64,000 nucleotides of DNA from Streptomyces albiflavescens. GTDB lineage: Bacteria > Actinomycetota > Actinomycetes > Streptomycetales > Streptomycetaceae. Below the pieces are notes generated by a model. It was not told where the DNA came from and did no database searches. It saw nothing but the letters and a program-made list of their open reading frames with translations. Positions 45,493 to 54,974 of this stretch are shown here, piece after piece. Location: contig NZ_BMMM01000001.1 of assembly GCF_014645835.1 (NCBI RefSeq), positions 248,001 through 312,000 on the forward strand, given 5' to 3'. The first letter of the stretch is position 1, and every line of letters starts with the position of its first letter. Made by a program: the position numbers and the translations under genes.

Positions 45493-48120
45493 ATGGAGGA
45501 GAAGTCCGTCGAAGTCCTGACGCCCGGACCGAATGAATCCGCAATCGACAAGCGCGGATACACCGGACGGAAGACCGGCATCGAGAGAGATCTCGCAGAG
45601 GTACTGGCAGACGTCATATCCGTCGAGCGGGTGTCGGTCGACAGCCACTTCTTCGACGACCTCGGCGCCAACTCGTTGGTGATGGCCCAATTCTGTGCAC
45701 GGGTCAGGAAACGGGAAGACCTCCCCTCGGCATCGATGAAGGACATCTACCGGCACCCGACGATCCGAAGCCTGGCGACGGGACTCGCGGACGCCGCGCC
45801 CGCCCCCGTCGAGCCGTCGGTCCCGGCGCCGTCCACCGAGGTGACCACAGCCGGCACCGCACGGTACGCCCTCTGCGGGACGCTGCAGTTCCTGCTTTTC
45901 GTGGGATATTCCTTCGTCTTCGGAATTGTCACCGCTCAAGGCTACACATGGGTCTCCGCCGGCTCGGATGTCATCGACATCTACCTGCGCTCGCTTGTCT
46001 TCGGCGCCGCCGGATTCGTCGCTCTGTGCACTTTCCCCATCGTGGCCAAGTGGCTTCTCGTAGGGCGGTGGACAGCGCGCGAGTTCCCGATCTGGGGACT
46101 GACGTATCTGCGCTTCTGGACCGTCAAAGTGCTGATCCACGCCAACCCAATGATCTTCTTCGTCGGCAATCCCCTGTATGTGCTGTATCTGCGAGCCCTG
46201 GGCGCACGGATCGGCAAAGGGGTCACGATCCTTTCCCCCACCGTTCCGGCCTGCCCCGACCTGCTCACGGTCGGCGCCGGCACGGTGATCCGCAAAGACT
46301 CGTTCTTCCTCTGCTACCGGGCGCACGCCGGCCGTATCCAGACCGGCCGGGTCACCCTTGGCCGGGACGTCTTCATCGGCGAGAAGACCGTGCTCGACAT
46401 CGACACGTCGATGGGCGACGGTTCTCAACTCGGCCACACGTCCACGCTGTACAGCGGCCAGACGGTCCCGGCCGGGCAGCGCTGGCACGGATCCCCGGCA
46501 CAGCCCACGGAGCAGGACTACATGAGGATCGGGCCGGCCAAGTGCGGCACGCTGCGTCGAGCCGGCTTCGGCCTCGTCACCGTGCTTCAACTGTTCCTCC
46601 TGTACATGCCGCTGACTGTCGGGGGCGCGTACATGCTGGTCCATCTGATTCCGGCGCTGCACGACCGGCTGGGTCCGGGCTCATTGGGGTTCACGTCGCC
46701 GGCTCTCTACATCGACGCCCTGACCTTGTCCGCCGTACTGTTCTTCGGCTTCGTCTTCGTGGGCCTGGCCGTACTGTTCACCGTTCCGCGCCTACTCAAC
46801 CTGGTCATCCAGCCGGACAAGGTCTATCCGCTGTACGGATTTCATTACTCGGCGCACCGGGCGATCGGGCGCATGACCAACCTGAAGTTCTTCAAATGGC
46901 TGCTCGGTGACAGCTCTTACATCGTCTACTATTTGCGCGTTCTCGGGTACAACTTGTCCCGGGTCGAGCAGACCGGGTCGAATTTCGGCACGGAAGTGCA
47001 GCACGAGACGCCGTATCTGGTTTCTGTCGGCAGCGGAACGATGGTCGCCGACGGGCTCTCCGTCATCAACGCCGAATTCTCCGATACGTCGTTCCGGGTG
47101 TCCCGGGCCTCGATCGGGCCACGCAACTTCATCGGAAACAACATCGCCTATCCCTCCGGCGCCAGGACAGGACAGAACTGCCTCCTCGCGACGAAGGTGA
47201 TGATTCCGCTCGATGGCGAGGTGCGCGAAGGAGTGGGCCTGCTCGGCTCGCCGTGCTTCGAGATTCCCCGGTCGGTCGAGCGCGACTCCCGGTTCGACCA
47301 TCTACGGAACGGCGAAGAGTTTCGCCGGAACCTCGCCGCGAAGAACCGCTACAACATCCGCTCGATGGTCCTTCTCCTGCTCGTGCGGTGGTTCTACTTC
47401 TTCGTGCTCACGGTGGTCGGCCTCGCGGACGCCGATCTCTACGATTCCTACGGGCATGTACTGATCGCCGTGTTCCTCGTCTTCAGCCTTGCTTTCACCC
47501 CTGTCTACTACGTACTGGTGGAACGCAGCATCACGGCATTCCGCGGGCTGCAACCGCAGTTGTGCTCCATCTACGAGCCGTACTTCTGGTGGCACGAGCG
47601 TCTGTGGAAGGTGCCCGAGACGTACCTCAACGTCTTCAACGGCACCCCTTTCAAGAACGTGATCTGGCGGATGCTGGGTGTTCGGATCGGCAGCAGGGTC
47701 TTCGACGACGGCTGCCATTTGACGGAGCGGATGCTCACCACCATCGGGAACGACTGCACGCTCAACGCGGCAAGCAAGATCCAGTGCCATTCGCAGGAGG
47801 ACGGCACGTTCAAGTCCGACCGCAGCACGCTCGGCGTCGGTTGCACGCTCGGTGTCGGCTCCCACGTCCACTACGGCGTGACGATGGGCGACGGCGCGGT
47901 GCTCGCGCCCGACTCCTTCCTCATGAAGGGCGAGGAAGTTCCGGAGCGCGCTCAATGGGGCGGAAACCCCGCCATCGAGACGCGAAACGCCCCCTCTTGG
48001 CCGGCCCTGCCGACGCGGGAGGCACAGCGGGACCGTCCCGGTCAGCGCGTCCTACCGGCTGAACAACACGGCCGGCCCGCGGATCTGACGAAGAGACAAC
48101 GACGGCTGTGGCGACCGTGA
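45493..48120 (+). CDS. Pls/PosA-type carrier-protein, membrane and hexapeptide (TIGR02353) synthetase component without A domain
   Basis: An 875-residue protein. Residues 28-100 are a peptidyl carrier domain with phosphopantetheine site Ser61 (FFDDLGANSLVMAQF). The rest matches the C-terminal region of epsilon-poly-lysine synthetase: about six membrane segments (near 125-145, 165-185, 355-380, 415-440, 620-655) alternating with three hexapeptide-like left-handed helix domains (TILSPTVPACPDLLTVGAGTVI; VSVGSGTMVADGLSVIN; TTIGNDCTLNAASKIQ). In Pls these tandem domains join amino acids into isopeptide chains. The adenylation domain that normally precedes the carrier is absent; it is supplied by the next gene, which overlaps by 4 bases. 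Confidence 0.88.
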   Translation: MEEKSVEVLTPGPNESAIDKRGYTGRKTGIERDLAEVLADVISVERVSVDSHFFDDLGANSLVMAQFCARVRKREDLPSASMKDIYRHPTIRSLATGLADAAPAPVEPSVPAPSTEVTTAGTARYALCGTLQFLLFVGYSFVFGIVTAQGYTWVSAGSDVIDIYLRSLVFGAAGFVALCTFPIVAKWLLVGRWTAREFPIWGLTYLRFWTVKVLIHANPMIFFVGNPLYVLYLRALGARIGKGVTILSPTVPACPDLLTVGAGTVIRKDSFFLCYRAHAGRIQTGRVTLGRDVFIGEKTVLDIDTSMGDGSQLGHTSTLYSGQTVPAGQRWHGSPAQPTEQDYMRIGPAKCGTLRRAGFGLVTVLQLFLLYMPLTVGGAYMLVHLIPALHDRLGPGSLGFTSPALYIDALTLSAVLFFGFVFVGLAVLFTVPRLLNLVIQPDKVYPLYGFHYSAHRAIGRMTNLKFFKWLLGDSSYIVYYLRVLGYNLSRVEQTGSNFGTEVQHETPYLVSVGSGTMVADGLSVINAEFSDTSFRVSRASIGPRNFIGNNIAYPSGARTGQNCLLATKVMIPLDGEVREGVGLLGSPCFEIPRSVERDSRFDHLRNGEEFRRNLAAKNRYNIRSMVLLLLVRWFYFFVLTVVGLADADLYDSYGHVLIAVFLVFSLAFTPVYYVLVERSITAFRGLQPQLCSIYEPYFWWHERLWKVPETYLNVFNGTPFKNVIWRMLGVRIGSRVFDDGCHLTERMLTTIGNDCTLNAASKIQCHSQEDGTFKSDRSTLGVGCTLGVGSHVHYGVTMGDGAVLAPDSFLMKGEEVPERAQWGGNPAIETRNAPSWPALPTREAQRDRPGQRVLPAEQHGRPADLTKRQRRLWRP

Positions 48121-51100
48121 GCGGACGGGAAGAGTCGATGGGAGTGCACGTGGAAGCCGACCGGGAGTTCTGGAGCGGTGAGCTCGTAGCCGGTGGATTC
48201 ACCGCGATCCCGCGGTGGACGCTCCATCCGGTGAAGGGCGTCGTCCATCACGAGGCGACGGTCCCGGAAGACGTCGTCGGACCGGTGCGCCGGCTGGCGG
48301 AGCATCTGGCGGTGCCGCTCGACTCGGTGCTGCTGGCCGCGCACGCCAAGGTGCTCGCCGCACTGTCCGGTGAGCGCGAGGTCGTGTCCGGCTACGTAGC
48401 CGCCGAGGGCAGCCGCCCGTTGCCCTGCCGACTGACGACCGAAGCCGATTCATGGCGGAAGCTGCTGCTGAGCGCCTGTCAGGCCGAGTCGGACCTGCTG
48501 GCGCACAGGGACTTTCCGGTCGATGATCTCAGGCGCGAACTCGGCCTGACCGAACCACCGTTCGAGACCGTGTTCGATCCGCACGGCGTCGGCGGCGACC
48601 TGACCGAGGACACCGTGTTGTGGGTGGCGTTCGTTCGGCGGGGCGGCCGGCTCGTGCTGCGGCTGCGGTACCGGACGGACGTGCTCGACGCGGACTGCGC
48701 CGGAAGAATCGCCGGCTATCACGTCACCGCGCTCGCGCTGATCGCCGCCGATCCGGATGCGGAGCACGGGCGGCAGAGCCTGCTCTCGCCCGAGGAACTC
48801 CACTTCCAGCTCGAAGGGCTCGCCGGGCCGCACCGGGACCTGCCGGACCGCCGGTTGCACGAGCTGTTCGAACAGCGGGTGACAGCACACCCGGATGCCG
48901 TCGCGGCCGTACACGGCGAGCGGGAGTGGACCTACCGCGAGCTCAACTCCCGGGCCAATCGGCTGGCCCGCGCTCTCCTGGCGCGAGGGCTGCGCCGGGA
49001 AGGGGTGGTCGCGGTGGTGACCGAGCGCAACCTGGACTGGCTGGCCGCTGTCCTGGCGGTCTTCAAGGCCGGGGGCGTGTATCTGCCCATCGAGCCGCAC
49101 TTCCCCGCCGGTCGCATCGCCACCACGCTCTCCCGTGCGGAGTGCGCGCTCGTGCTGACCGAACCCGGCAGCACCACCCACCTCGACCAGGCCCTCGACT
49201 CACTGCCCGCTGTCCAGAAGGTCTTCATCGAAGCGGCCTACGACGCGGAACACGCCGACGACGATCTGGACATCGATGTCGCACCGGACCAGCTCGCCTA
49301 CATCTACTTCACCTCAGGCTCCACCGGTGAGCCCAAGGGCGCGATGTGCGAGCACGCGGGCATGCTCAACCATCTCTACGCCAAGATCGACGACCTGGAG
49401 ATCGGCGAGGGACAGGTGGTGGCGCAGACCGCACCCCAGTGCTTCGACATCTCGCTGTGGCAACTGGTGTCCGCACTCCTGGTCGGGGGACGGACCCTGC
49501 TGGTGGAGCAGGAGGTGATCCTCGACGTCCAGCGGTTCGTCGACAAGATCGTCGATGGCCGCGTCGGCGTCCTTCAGGTCGTCCCCTCCTACTTGGACGT
49601 CGTCGTGTCCTGTCTGCAGCAGCACCCTCGCGAGCTGCCGGACCTGCGGTGCGTGTCGGTCACCGGCGAGGCGCTGAAGAGGGAGCTCACGCAGCGCTGG
49701 TTCGCCGCCCAGCCCGGGATCAAGCTGGTCAACGCCTACGGGCTGACCGAGACCTCGGACGACACCAACCACGAGGTCATGGACCGCGTGCCGGAACGCA
49801 TCCTGCTCGGCCGCGCGGTCAACAACGTGGACGTCTACGTCGTCGACGAGCACCTGAACCCGGTGCCGCTCGGCGCCCCCGGTCTGATCGTCTTCTCCGG
49901 CGTCTGCGTCGGCCGCGGATACGTCAACGATCCCGAGCGCACCCGGCAGGCCTACCTGACCGATCCGCACCGTGAGGGCGCCCGGCTCTACCGGGGCGGC
50001 GACTACGGCCGCTGGCACCCCGAGGGCAAGTTGGAGTTCCTCGGCCGCCGGGACACCCAGGTGAAGATTCGTGGCTTCCGGATCGAGATCGGCGAGATCG
50101 AGAACACCTTGCTGCGGGTGCCCGGTGTGCGCGACGGCGCGGTGGTGGTCGCCGAACGGGCGGACCAGAGCCAGCACTTGGTGGCGTTCTACTCCGGCCC
50201 GCGGTCACTCGAGGTCGACGTCCTGACGGACCTGCTCGGTGAGTCGCTGCCCGAGTACATGGTGCCGTCGGCGTTCCACTGGCGGGAAAGTCTGCCGCTG
50301 ACGGCCAACAGCAAGATCGACAGGAAGGCGTTGCGGGCGCTTGCCGCAGAACTCGGCGTCGTCCAGGACGACTTCCACGCGCCGCACACGCCGGCCGAAC
50401 AGCAACTGGCGGCCGCATGGGCGAAGGTGCTCGGCATCCCGCAGAACCGGATCGGACGGCGGGACCACTTCTTCGACCGCGGCGGCACGTCGCTTTCGGC
50501 GGTGAAGCTGGCGATCACCCTGGACCGTGCGGTGTCCCTCAAGGACGTCACCGGCCACCCGGTCCTTGCCGACTTGGCCGTGCTGATCGACAACAGGTCC
50601 AAGCCGCATGCCGGTCCGGTCGACGGCAGGTCCGAGCGCCGCTCCGGGCTGCTTCAGGCACTGTCGGCATCGGACGGCGCGCAGGCTGCCCTGGTGTGCT
50701 TCCCCTACGCGGGCGGCAACGCCGTGAACTTCCAGCCGATGGCCGGGGCGCTGCAGAGCGGCGGGCCCGCGGTCTACGCCGTGGAGTTGCCAGGCCACGA
50801 TGTGGCAGCCGAGAGCGAGCCGTTCGCGCCCATGACACAGGTCGTCGAGCAGGTCGTCGACGAGATCGTCCGGCGTGGCCTGACCAGGGTCCTGCTGTGG
50901 GGTCACTCCTCGGGCACCGCGTTGGCCCTGGAGACCGCCGGAAGGCTGCAGGAGCACGGAGTGGACGTCCAACGGGTGTTCCTGGGCGCGCAGTTGCTGG
51001 GGAACGCCGCCGACCGGCGCGCCACCATCATGGAGCTGACCGGGCGAAGCAACGCCGAGATCGCCGCGAAGCTGAGCGCGGACGGCGGATACACCGAGCT

Positions 51101-51416
51101 CGGTGAGCTGGATGCGCGGCACGCCGAGCACATCGGTGCCGCCTACCGGCACGACTGCGTGTCCGCGCACGGCTATTTCGCCGACGCCCTGGACAGTCCA
51201 CCGGCGCTGAAGCTGTCCGCGCCGGTCACCGTGGTCGTCGCCGCCGACGACCCGAGCACGGCGGACCACCGGCGCCAATACCTCGACTGGCAGCTCCTGG
51301 CTGAACGGGTCGATCTGCACGAACTCGTCGATGGCGGCCACTACTTCCTGCGCACCCGTCCGGCCGAGGCGGCACGGGCCGTGCTGCAGGCCGCCCAATT
51401 GTTCGCTTCTTCCTGA
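48117..51416 (+). CDS. Nonribosomal peptide synthetase: partial C - A - PCP - TE
   Basis: A 1099-residue protein. Residues about 10-220 look like the C-terminal half of a condensation domain without the HHxxxDG motif. The A domain (about 240-740) has YIYFTSGSTGEPKG, GYVNDPERT, YRGGDYGRW and the invariant Lys in NSKIDRKAL. The PCP attachment Ser is in DRGGTSLSAV (about 790) and the thioesterase has GHSSG (about 928) and CFPYAGG. By eye the specificity positions read D-I-W-Q-S-T-A-D-D-K; two acidic residues near the end would suit a diamino substrate (inference). GTG 48117 overlaps the previous stop; ATG 48138 is the alternative. Confidence 0.9.
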   Translation: MSGREESMGVHVEADREFWSGELVAGGFTAIPRWTLHPVKGVVHHEATVPEDVVGPVRRLAEHLAVPLDSVLLAAHAKVLAALSGEREVVSGYVAAEGSRPLPCRLTTEADSWRKLLLSACQAESDLLAHRDFPVDDLRRELGLTEPPFETVFDPHGVGGDLTEDTVLWVAFVRRGGRLVLRLRYRTDVLDADCAGRIAGYHVTALALIAADPDAEHGRQSLLSPEELHFQLEGLAGPHRDLPDRRLHELFEQRVTAHPDAVAAVHGEREWTYRELNSRANRLARALLARGLRREGVVAVVTERNLDWLAAVLAVFKAGGVYLPIEPHFPAGRIATTLSRAECALVLTEPGSTTHLDQALDSLPAVQKVFIEAAYDAEHADDDLDIDVAPDQLAYIYFTSGSTGEPKGAMCEHAGMLNHLYAKIDDLEIGEGQVVAQTAPQCFDISLWQLVSALLVGGRTLLVEQEVILDVQRFVDKIVDGRVGVLQVVPSYLDVVVSCLQQHPRELPDLRCVSVTGEALKRELTQRWFAAQPGIKLVNAYGLTETSDDTNHEVMDRVPERILLGRAVNNVDVYVVDEHLNPVPLGAPGLIVFSGVCVGRGYVNDPERTRQAYLTDPHREGARLYRGGDYGRWHPEGKLEFLGRRDTQVKIRGFRIEIGEIENTLLRVPGVRDGAVVVAERADQSQHLVAFYSGPRSLEVDVLTDLLGESLPEYMVPSAFHWRESLPLTANSKIDRKALRALAAELGVVQDDFHAPHTPAEQQLAAAWAKVLGIPQNRIGRRDHFFDRGGTSLSAVKLAITLDRAVSLKDVTGHPVLADLAVLIDNRSKPHAGPVDGRSERRSGLLQALSASDGAQAALVCFPYAGGNAVNFQPMAGALQSGGPAVYAVELPGHDVAAESEPFAPMTQVVEQVVDEIVRRGLTRVLLWGHSSGTALALETAGRLQEHGVDVQRVFLGAQLLGNAADRRATIMELTGRSNAEIAAKLSADGGYTELGELDARHAEHIGAAYRHDCVSAHGYFADALDSPPALKLSAPVTVVVAADDPSTADHRRQYLDWQLLAERVDLHELVDGGHYFLRTRPAEAARAVLQAAQLFASS

Positions 51417-51438
51417 GTGGCAACAGAAAGGAAACGAG

Positions 51439-52443
51439 ATGTCGTCCATATCCACGGCGTCGCTGGTCGACGTGGAACTCACACCCGGCAAACCTCCGCT
51501 CCTGCGGGCCGAGGCCGCCGGCGGCGCGCCGAGTTGGGCGGCCGAGCACCGGGACGCGCTGCGCGCTGTCGTCGCCCAGCACGGATCGGTCCTGGTCCGT
51601 GGCCTCGGACTGCGCGACGCGACCGAAACCGGCTCCGTCTTCTCCAGGCTTGCCACCGGTCTGATGACCGACAAGGAGGTCTTCGCGCCCCGCGAGACCT
51701 ACTCCGACGGCGTGTACTCCTCGACGAAGTGGCCGCCGAACCAGCCGATGTGCATGCACCACGAACTGAGCTACACGCTCGAGTTCCCCGGCCTGATGAT
51801 GTTCGCCTGTCTCAGCGCGCCCAGCGCCGGCGGGGCGACCGCGGTGGCCGATTCGGCGACGGTACTCGAGGCACTGCCCACTGAGTTGACCGAGCGGTTC
51901 GAGCGCGAGGGCTGGCTGCTCACCCGCAGCTACAACGACGAGATCGGGGCGTCCGTCGCCGAGGCGTTCGGCACCGAGGACCGTGACGCGGTCGAGCGCT
52001 ACTGCCGCGCCAACGCGATCACGTTCGAGTGGCAGCCCGACGGTGGCCTGCGCACCACACAGCGCCGCAGCGCCGTGGTGCGTCACCCGGGCACCGGCCG
52101 ACGCTGCTGGTTCAACCAGATCGCGTTCCTCAACGAGTGGACGATGGCCCCCGAGGTGCGCGAGTACCTGGTCGACCTCTACGGCGCCGACGGGCTGCCG
52201 TTCAACACCCGCTTCGGCAACGGCGACCCGATCGGCGAGGACGTCGTGGAGCTGCTCAACAGCGTCTACGAGGCCAACACCGCACGCGAGCCGTGGCAGG
52301 CCGGCGACCTGATGCTGGTCGACAACGTCCGCACCGCGCACAGCAGGGAGCCCTTCGAGGGACCGCGCGAAGTGCTCGTCGCCCTGGCCGACTCGACGCG
52401 TCTGGCCGACTGCTCGCCGACCGTGGAGGTGACCGCGGGATGA
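51439..52443 (+). CDS. TauD/TfdA-family (SyrP-like) Fe(II)/2-oxoglutarate oxygenase
   Basis: A 334-residue enzyme. The iron ligands are visible as H-x-E in CMHHELSYTLEF and the distal His in VDNVRTAHSREPFEGPREVLVAL, with the 2-oxoglutarate-binding Arg further on. SyrP-like enzymes hydroxylate the beta carbon of amino acids held on carrier proteins. Here diaminopropionyl-PCP, or a precursor, is the natural candidate. ATG 51439 follows AAAGGAA. Its stop overlaps the sbnB-like ATG by 4 bases, tying it to precursor supply. Confidence 0.88.
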   Translation: MSSISTASLVDVELTPGKPPLLRAEAAGGAPSWAAEHRDALRAVVAQHGSVLVRGLGLRDATETGSVFSRLATGLMTDKEVFAPRETYSDGVYSSTKWPPNQPMCMHHELSYTLEFPGLMMFACLSAPSAGGATAVADSATVLEALPTELTERFEREGWLLTRSYNDEIGASVAEAFGTEDRDAVERYCRANAITFEWQPDGGLRTTQRRSAVVRHPGTGRRCWFNQIAFLNEWTMAPEVREYLVDLYGADGLPFNTRFGNGDPIGEDVVELLNSVYEANTAREPWQAGDLMLVDNVRTAHSREPFEGPREVLVALADSTRLADCSPTVEVTAG

Positions 52444-53510
52444 CCACCACCGATTCCACCGCGACGAAGTCCGCGATGGCTGCCTCGACGGCCGTGCCGC
52501 CGTTCGCCGTGATCTCCGGTGCCCAGGTCCAGCGCGCACTGCACGGACGCGAGAAGCAGATCGTGGAGTTGGTCGAGGCCACCTACCGGGTGCACGGCGC
52601 CGGTGATTCCGTCAACCCGCCGTCGTACTTCCTGCGTTTCCCCGACCGCCCGTCCTCCCGGATCATCGCGTTGCCCGCCTCGATCGGCGGGGACGTACGG
52701 GTGGACGGCCTGAAGTGGATCTCCAGCTTCCCGGAGAACGTGAAGGCCGGGGTCCCGAGGGCGTCGGCGGTGCTGATCCTCAACGACCATGACACCGGAT
52801 ACCCGTTCGCCTGTCTGGAAAGCTCGATCATCAGCGCCACCAGGACGGCCGCGTCGGCGGCATCGGCGGCCGACCGGCTCAGCCGCCACCGGCCCCGCCC
52901 GACGCGCGTCGGGTTCTTCGGAGTGGGCTTGATCGCCCGCTACATCCACACCTTCCTGGCCGGGACCGGGTGGTCCTTCGACGACATCGGCGTCCACGAC
53001 CTGTCCGCCGACAGCGCGGCGGGCTTCCGGTGCTACCTGGAGCAGTCGGGCGCCACCGCTCCGATCACCGTGCACGACAGCGCCGAGCAGTTGATCCGAA
53101 ACAGCGACCTCGTGGTCTTCGCCACCGTCGCCGGTGAGCCGCATGTCAGCGACCCGTCCTGGTTCGCGCACAACCCGCTGGTGCTGCACGTGTCGCTGCG
53201 CGACCTCGCGCCGGAGATCCTGCTCGCCTCGACCAACATCGTCGATGACATCGAGCACTGCCTGAAGGCCAACACCTCGCCGCATCTGGCCGAGCAGCTC
53301 ACGGGCAACCGGGACTTCCTGGACGGCACGTTGGACGACGTGATGGCCGGGCGGGTGACGGTGCCGACGGACCGGCCGGTGGTGTTCTCGCCCTTCGGCC
53401 TCGGGGTGCTCGACCTGGCGGTCGGCAAGCACGTCTACGACGAAGTGGTCCGCAGCGGGGAGTTGCACGTCGTCGACGACTTCTTCCACGAAATGAGCCG
53501 GTACGGATGA
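52440..53510 (+). CDS. sbnB: 2,3-diaminopropionate synthesis protein SbnB (ACEGA dehydrogenase)
   Basis: A 356-residue member of the ornithine cyclodeaminase/mu-crystallin family with an N-terminal substrate domain (RFPDRPSSRIIALPASIGGDVRVDGLKWISSFPEN) and a Rossmann NAD motif (VGFFGVGLIARYIHTFL). SbnB oxidatively cleaves N-(1-amino-1-carboxyethyl)-glutamate to L-2,3-diaminopropionate and 2-oxoglutarate. The pairing with an SbnA-like gene 150 bases downstream supports this over ornithine cyclisation. The gene-free 150 bases hold no hairpin I can see. Confidence 0.9.
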   Translation: MTTTDSTATKSAMAASTAVPPFAVISGAQVQRALHGREKQIVELVEATYRVHGAGDSVNPPSYFLRFPDRPSSRIIALPASIGGDVRVDGLKWISSFPENVKAGVPRASAVLILNDHDTGYPFACLESSIISATRTAASAASAADRLSRHRPRPTRVGFFGVGLIARYIHTFLAGTGWSFDDIGVHDLSADSAAGFRCYLEQSGATAPITVHDSAEQLIRNSDLVVFATVAGEPHVSDPSWFAHNPLVLHVSLRDLAPEILLASTNIVDDIEHCLKANTSPHLAEQLTGNRDFLDGTLDDVMAGRVTVPTDRPVVFSPFGLGVLDLAVGKHVYDEVVRSGELHVVDDFFHEMSRYG

Positions 53511-53660
53511 GCCGGCCGAAAGCCCAGGAGGCCTGTCCGGAGCCGGACCGAGGAGAGATCACCGGTCAAGTCGCCGTAGGTAGGACCAGACGAGACGGCG
53601 GCCACTGATGCAGGGCCCGCTCCGGCCCAGTTGGACTCGGGCTCCCGCCCCCGAGGCGAG

Positions 53661-54812
53661 ATGCCCGCTCACGGTCGGACGGACGTTTCCGAAAGCGCTC
53701 TGCTCCAGATAGAGGAGACCATTGTGCCCGTCATATCCGTTCCCCACGACTTCAACGAAGAGGACCTCTATGTCGACCTTCGGTCGATCTTCGGGCACGC
53801 ACTCTTCCTGAAGTGCGAGGGCTTCAACTTCGCCGGCTCGATCAAGTTGAAGGCCGCGACCGAGATGGTGGAGACCGCGGAGCGGGATGGACTCCTGACG
53901 CCGGATTCGATCCTGGTCGAGTCCTCGTCCGGAAATCTCGGTGTAGCTCTGAGCACGATCGCCGCGAGCAAGGGCTACCGGTTCCTGTGCGTAACGGACT
54001 CCCGCTGCAACCTGTCGACCAGGATGATCATGGAGGCCCTGGGCAGTCAGGTGCACATCATCGCCGGTCAGGAGGCCAACGGCGGCTTCCTCGGCGCGCG
54101 GATCGAGTACGTCCGCACGCTGTGCGCCTCCGATGAGCGGTACGTGTGGCTCAGCCAGTACACCAATCCGAGCAACTGGAAGGCGCACTACCGCAAGACG
54201 GCGCCGGAGATCGCCCGCCAGTTCCCGGAGCTGGACGTGCTGTTCCTCGGGACCGGTACGGCCGGGACCCTGATGGGCTGTGCGCGCTACTTCCGGGAGT
54301 GGCACCGGCCGGTACGGATCATCGCGCTGGACAGCGTCGGTTCGGTGGCCTTCGGCGGCACCCCGGGACGCCGGATGATCCCCGGCCTGGGGATGAGCAT
54401 GCGCCCGCCGCTGCTCGACGAGTCCTACGTGGATGAGGTGATCCGGGTCGAGGAGGCGGACACCATCCGTGCCTGCCATCGACTGGCCAGGCGCGGGTTC
54501 CTGTTCGGCGGTTCCACCGGCACGGTGGTCAGCGGCGCCATGGGCTGGCTGGCCCGGCATGACGACCGCGAACTCACCGCCGTGGCCCTCGCCCCGGATC
54601 TCGGCGAGCGCTACCTCGACACCATCTACCAGACCAACTGGCTGCACGATCTCTACGGCGAAGACGTGCTCAAGTCGGACGAGGTACCCGCCGGTCCCTG
54701 GGCGGCCGCCTCCCCCACGCCACCCGCACGGTGGGGCCGACGGCTGGACCTGACGAACGGGGATCACCATGGCACACAGCGCCCTCAGTTCCAGGATCGT
54801 AGGACCTGCTGA
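53661..54812 (+). CDS. sbnA: 2,3-diaminopropionate synthesis protein SbnA (PLP-dependent ACEGA synthase)
   Basis: A 383-residue fold-type II PLP enzyme of the cysteine synthase family. The PLP Lys is in NFAGSIKLKAA, the substrate loop is SSSGNLGVALS, and the phosphate-binding Gly loop is GTGTAGTLMG. SbnA joins O-phosphoserine and glutamate to N-(2-amino-2-carboxyethyl)-glutamate, the substrate of SbnB. Start choice: ATG 53661 keeps the conserved ESALLQIEETI lead; GTG 53724 has GAGGAG upstream but would cut it. The last 25 or so residues (after ASPTPPARW) look non-native and overlap a decayed frame, so the 3' end may be altered. Confidence 0.87.
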   Translation: MPAHGRTDVSESALLQIEETIVPVISVPHDFNEEDLYVDLRSIFGHALFLKCEGFNFAGSIKLKAATEMVETAERDGLLTPDSILVESSSGNLGVALSTIAASKGYRFLCVTDSRCNLSTRMIMEALGSQVHIIAGQEANGGFLGARIEYVRTLCASDERYVWLSQYTNPSNWKAHYRKTAPEIARQFPELDVLFLGTGTAGTLMGCARYFREWHRPVRIIALDSVGSVAFGGTPGRRMIPGLGMSMRPPLLDESYVDEVIRVEEADTIRACHRLARRGFLFGGSTGTVVSGAMGWLARHDDRELTAVALAPDLGERYLDTIYQTNWLHDLYGEDVLKSDEVPAGPWAAASPTPPARWGRRLDLTNGDHHGTQRPQFQDRRTC

Positions 54813-54897
54813 GCCCGTCGAGTGAGCACAGGACGCCGCGTTCGAGGCGGCGCCCCGGCAACTCTCCGCACCGCGGCTCGTCCTGGGTGATCCATGA
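54769..54897 (+). pseudogene. Relic of a gene that followed sbnA
   Basis: ATG 54769, with a GGGG-type site 5 bases upstream, opens MAHSALSSRIVGPAEPVE then TGA, and the same frame continues AQDAAFEAAPRQLSAPRLVLGDP to a second stop at 54895. The two blocks read like a single N-terminus broken by one nonsense codon (TGA where TGG would give Trp). No family is recognisable. It may be the beheaded remains of a sixth cluster gene. Confidence 0.35.
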
Positions 54898-54974
54898 CGA
54901 GTACGCGGGCGGGCGGGGGCGCTCGAACCGGGGACGCACCGACGGCACTCGCGCAACACGGGTGCCGCCGGGAG

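Noticed and set aside
52440..53510. Ornithine cyclodeaminase
   Set aside because: Same fold family, but the SbnA-type partner gene next door makes the SbnB role far more likely.
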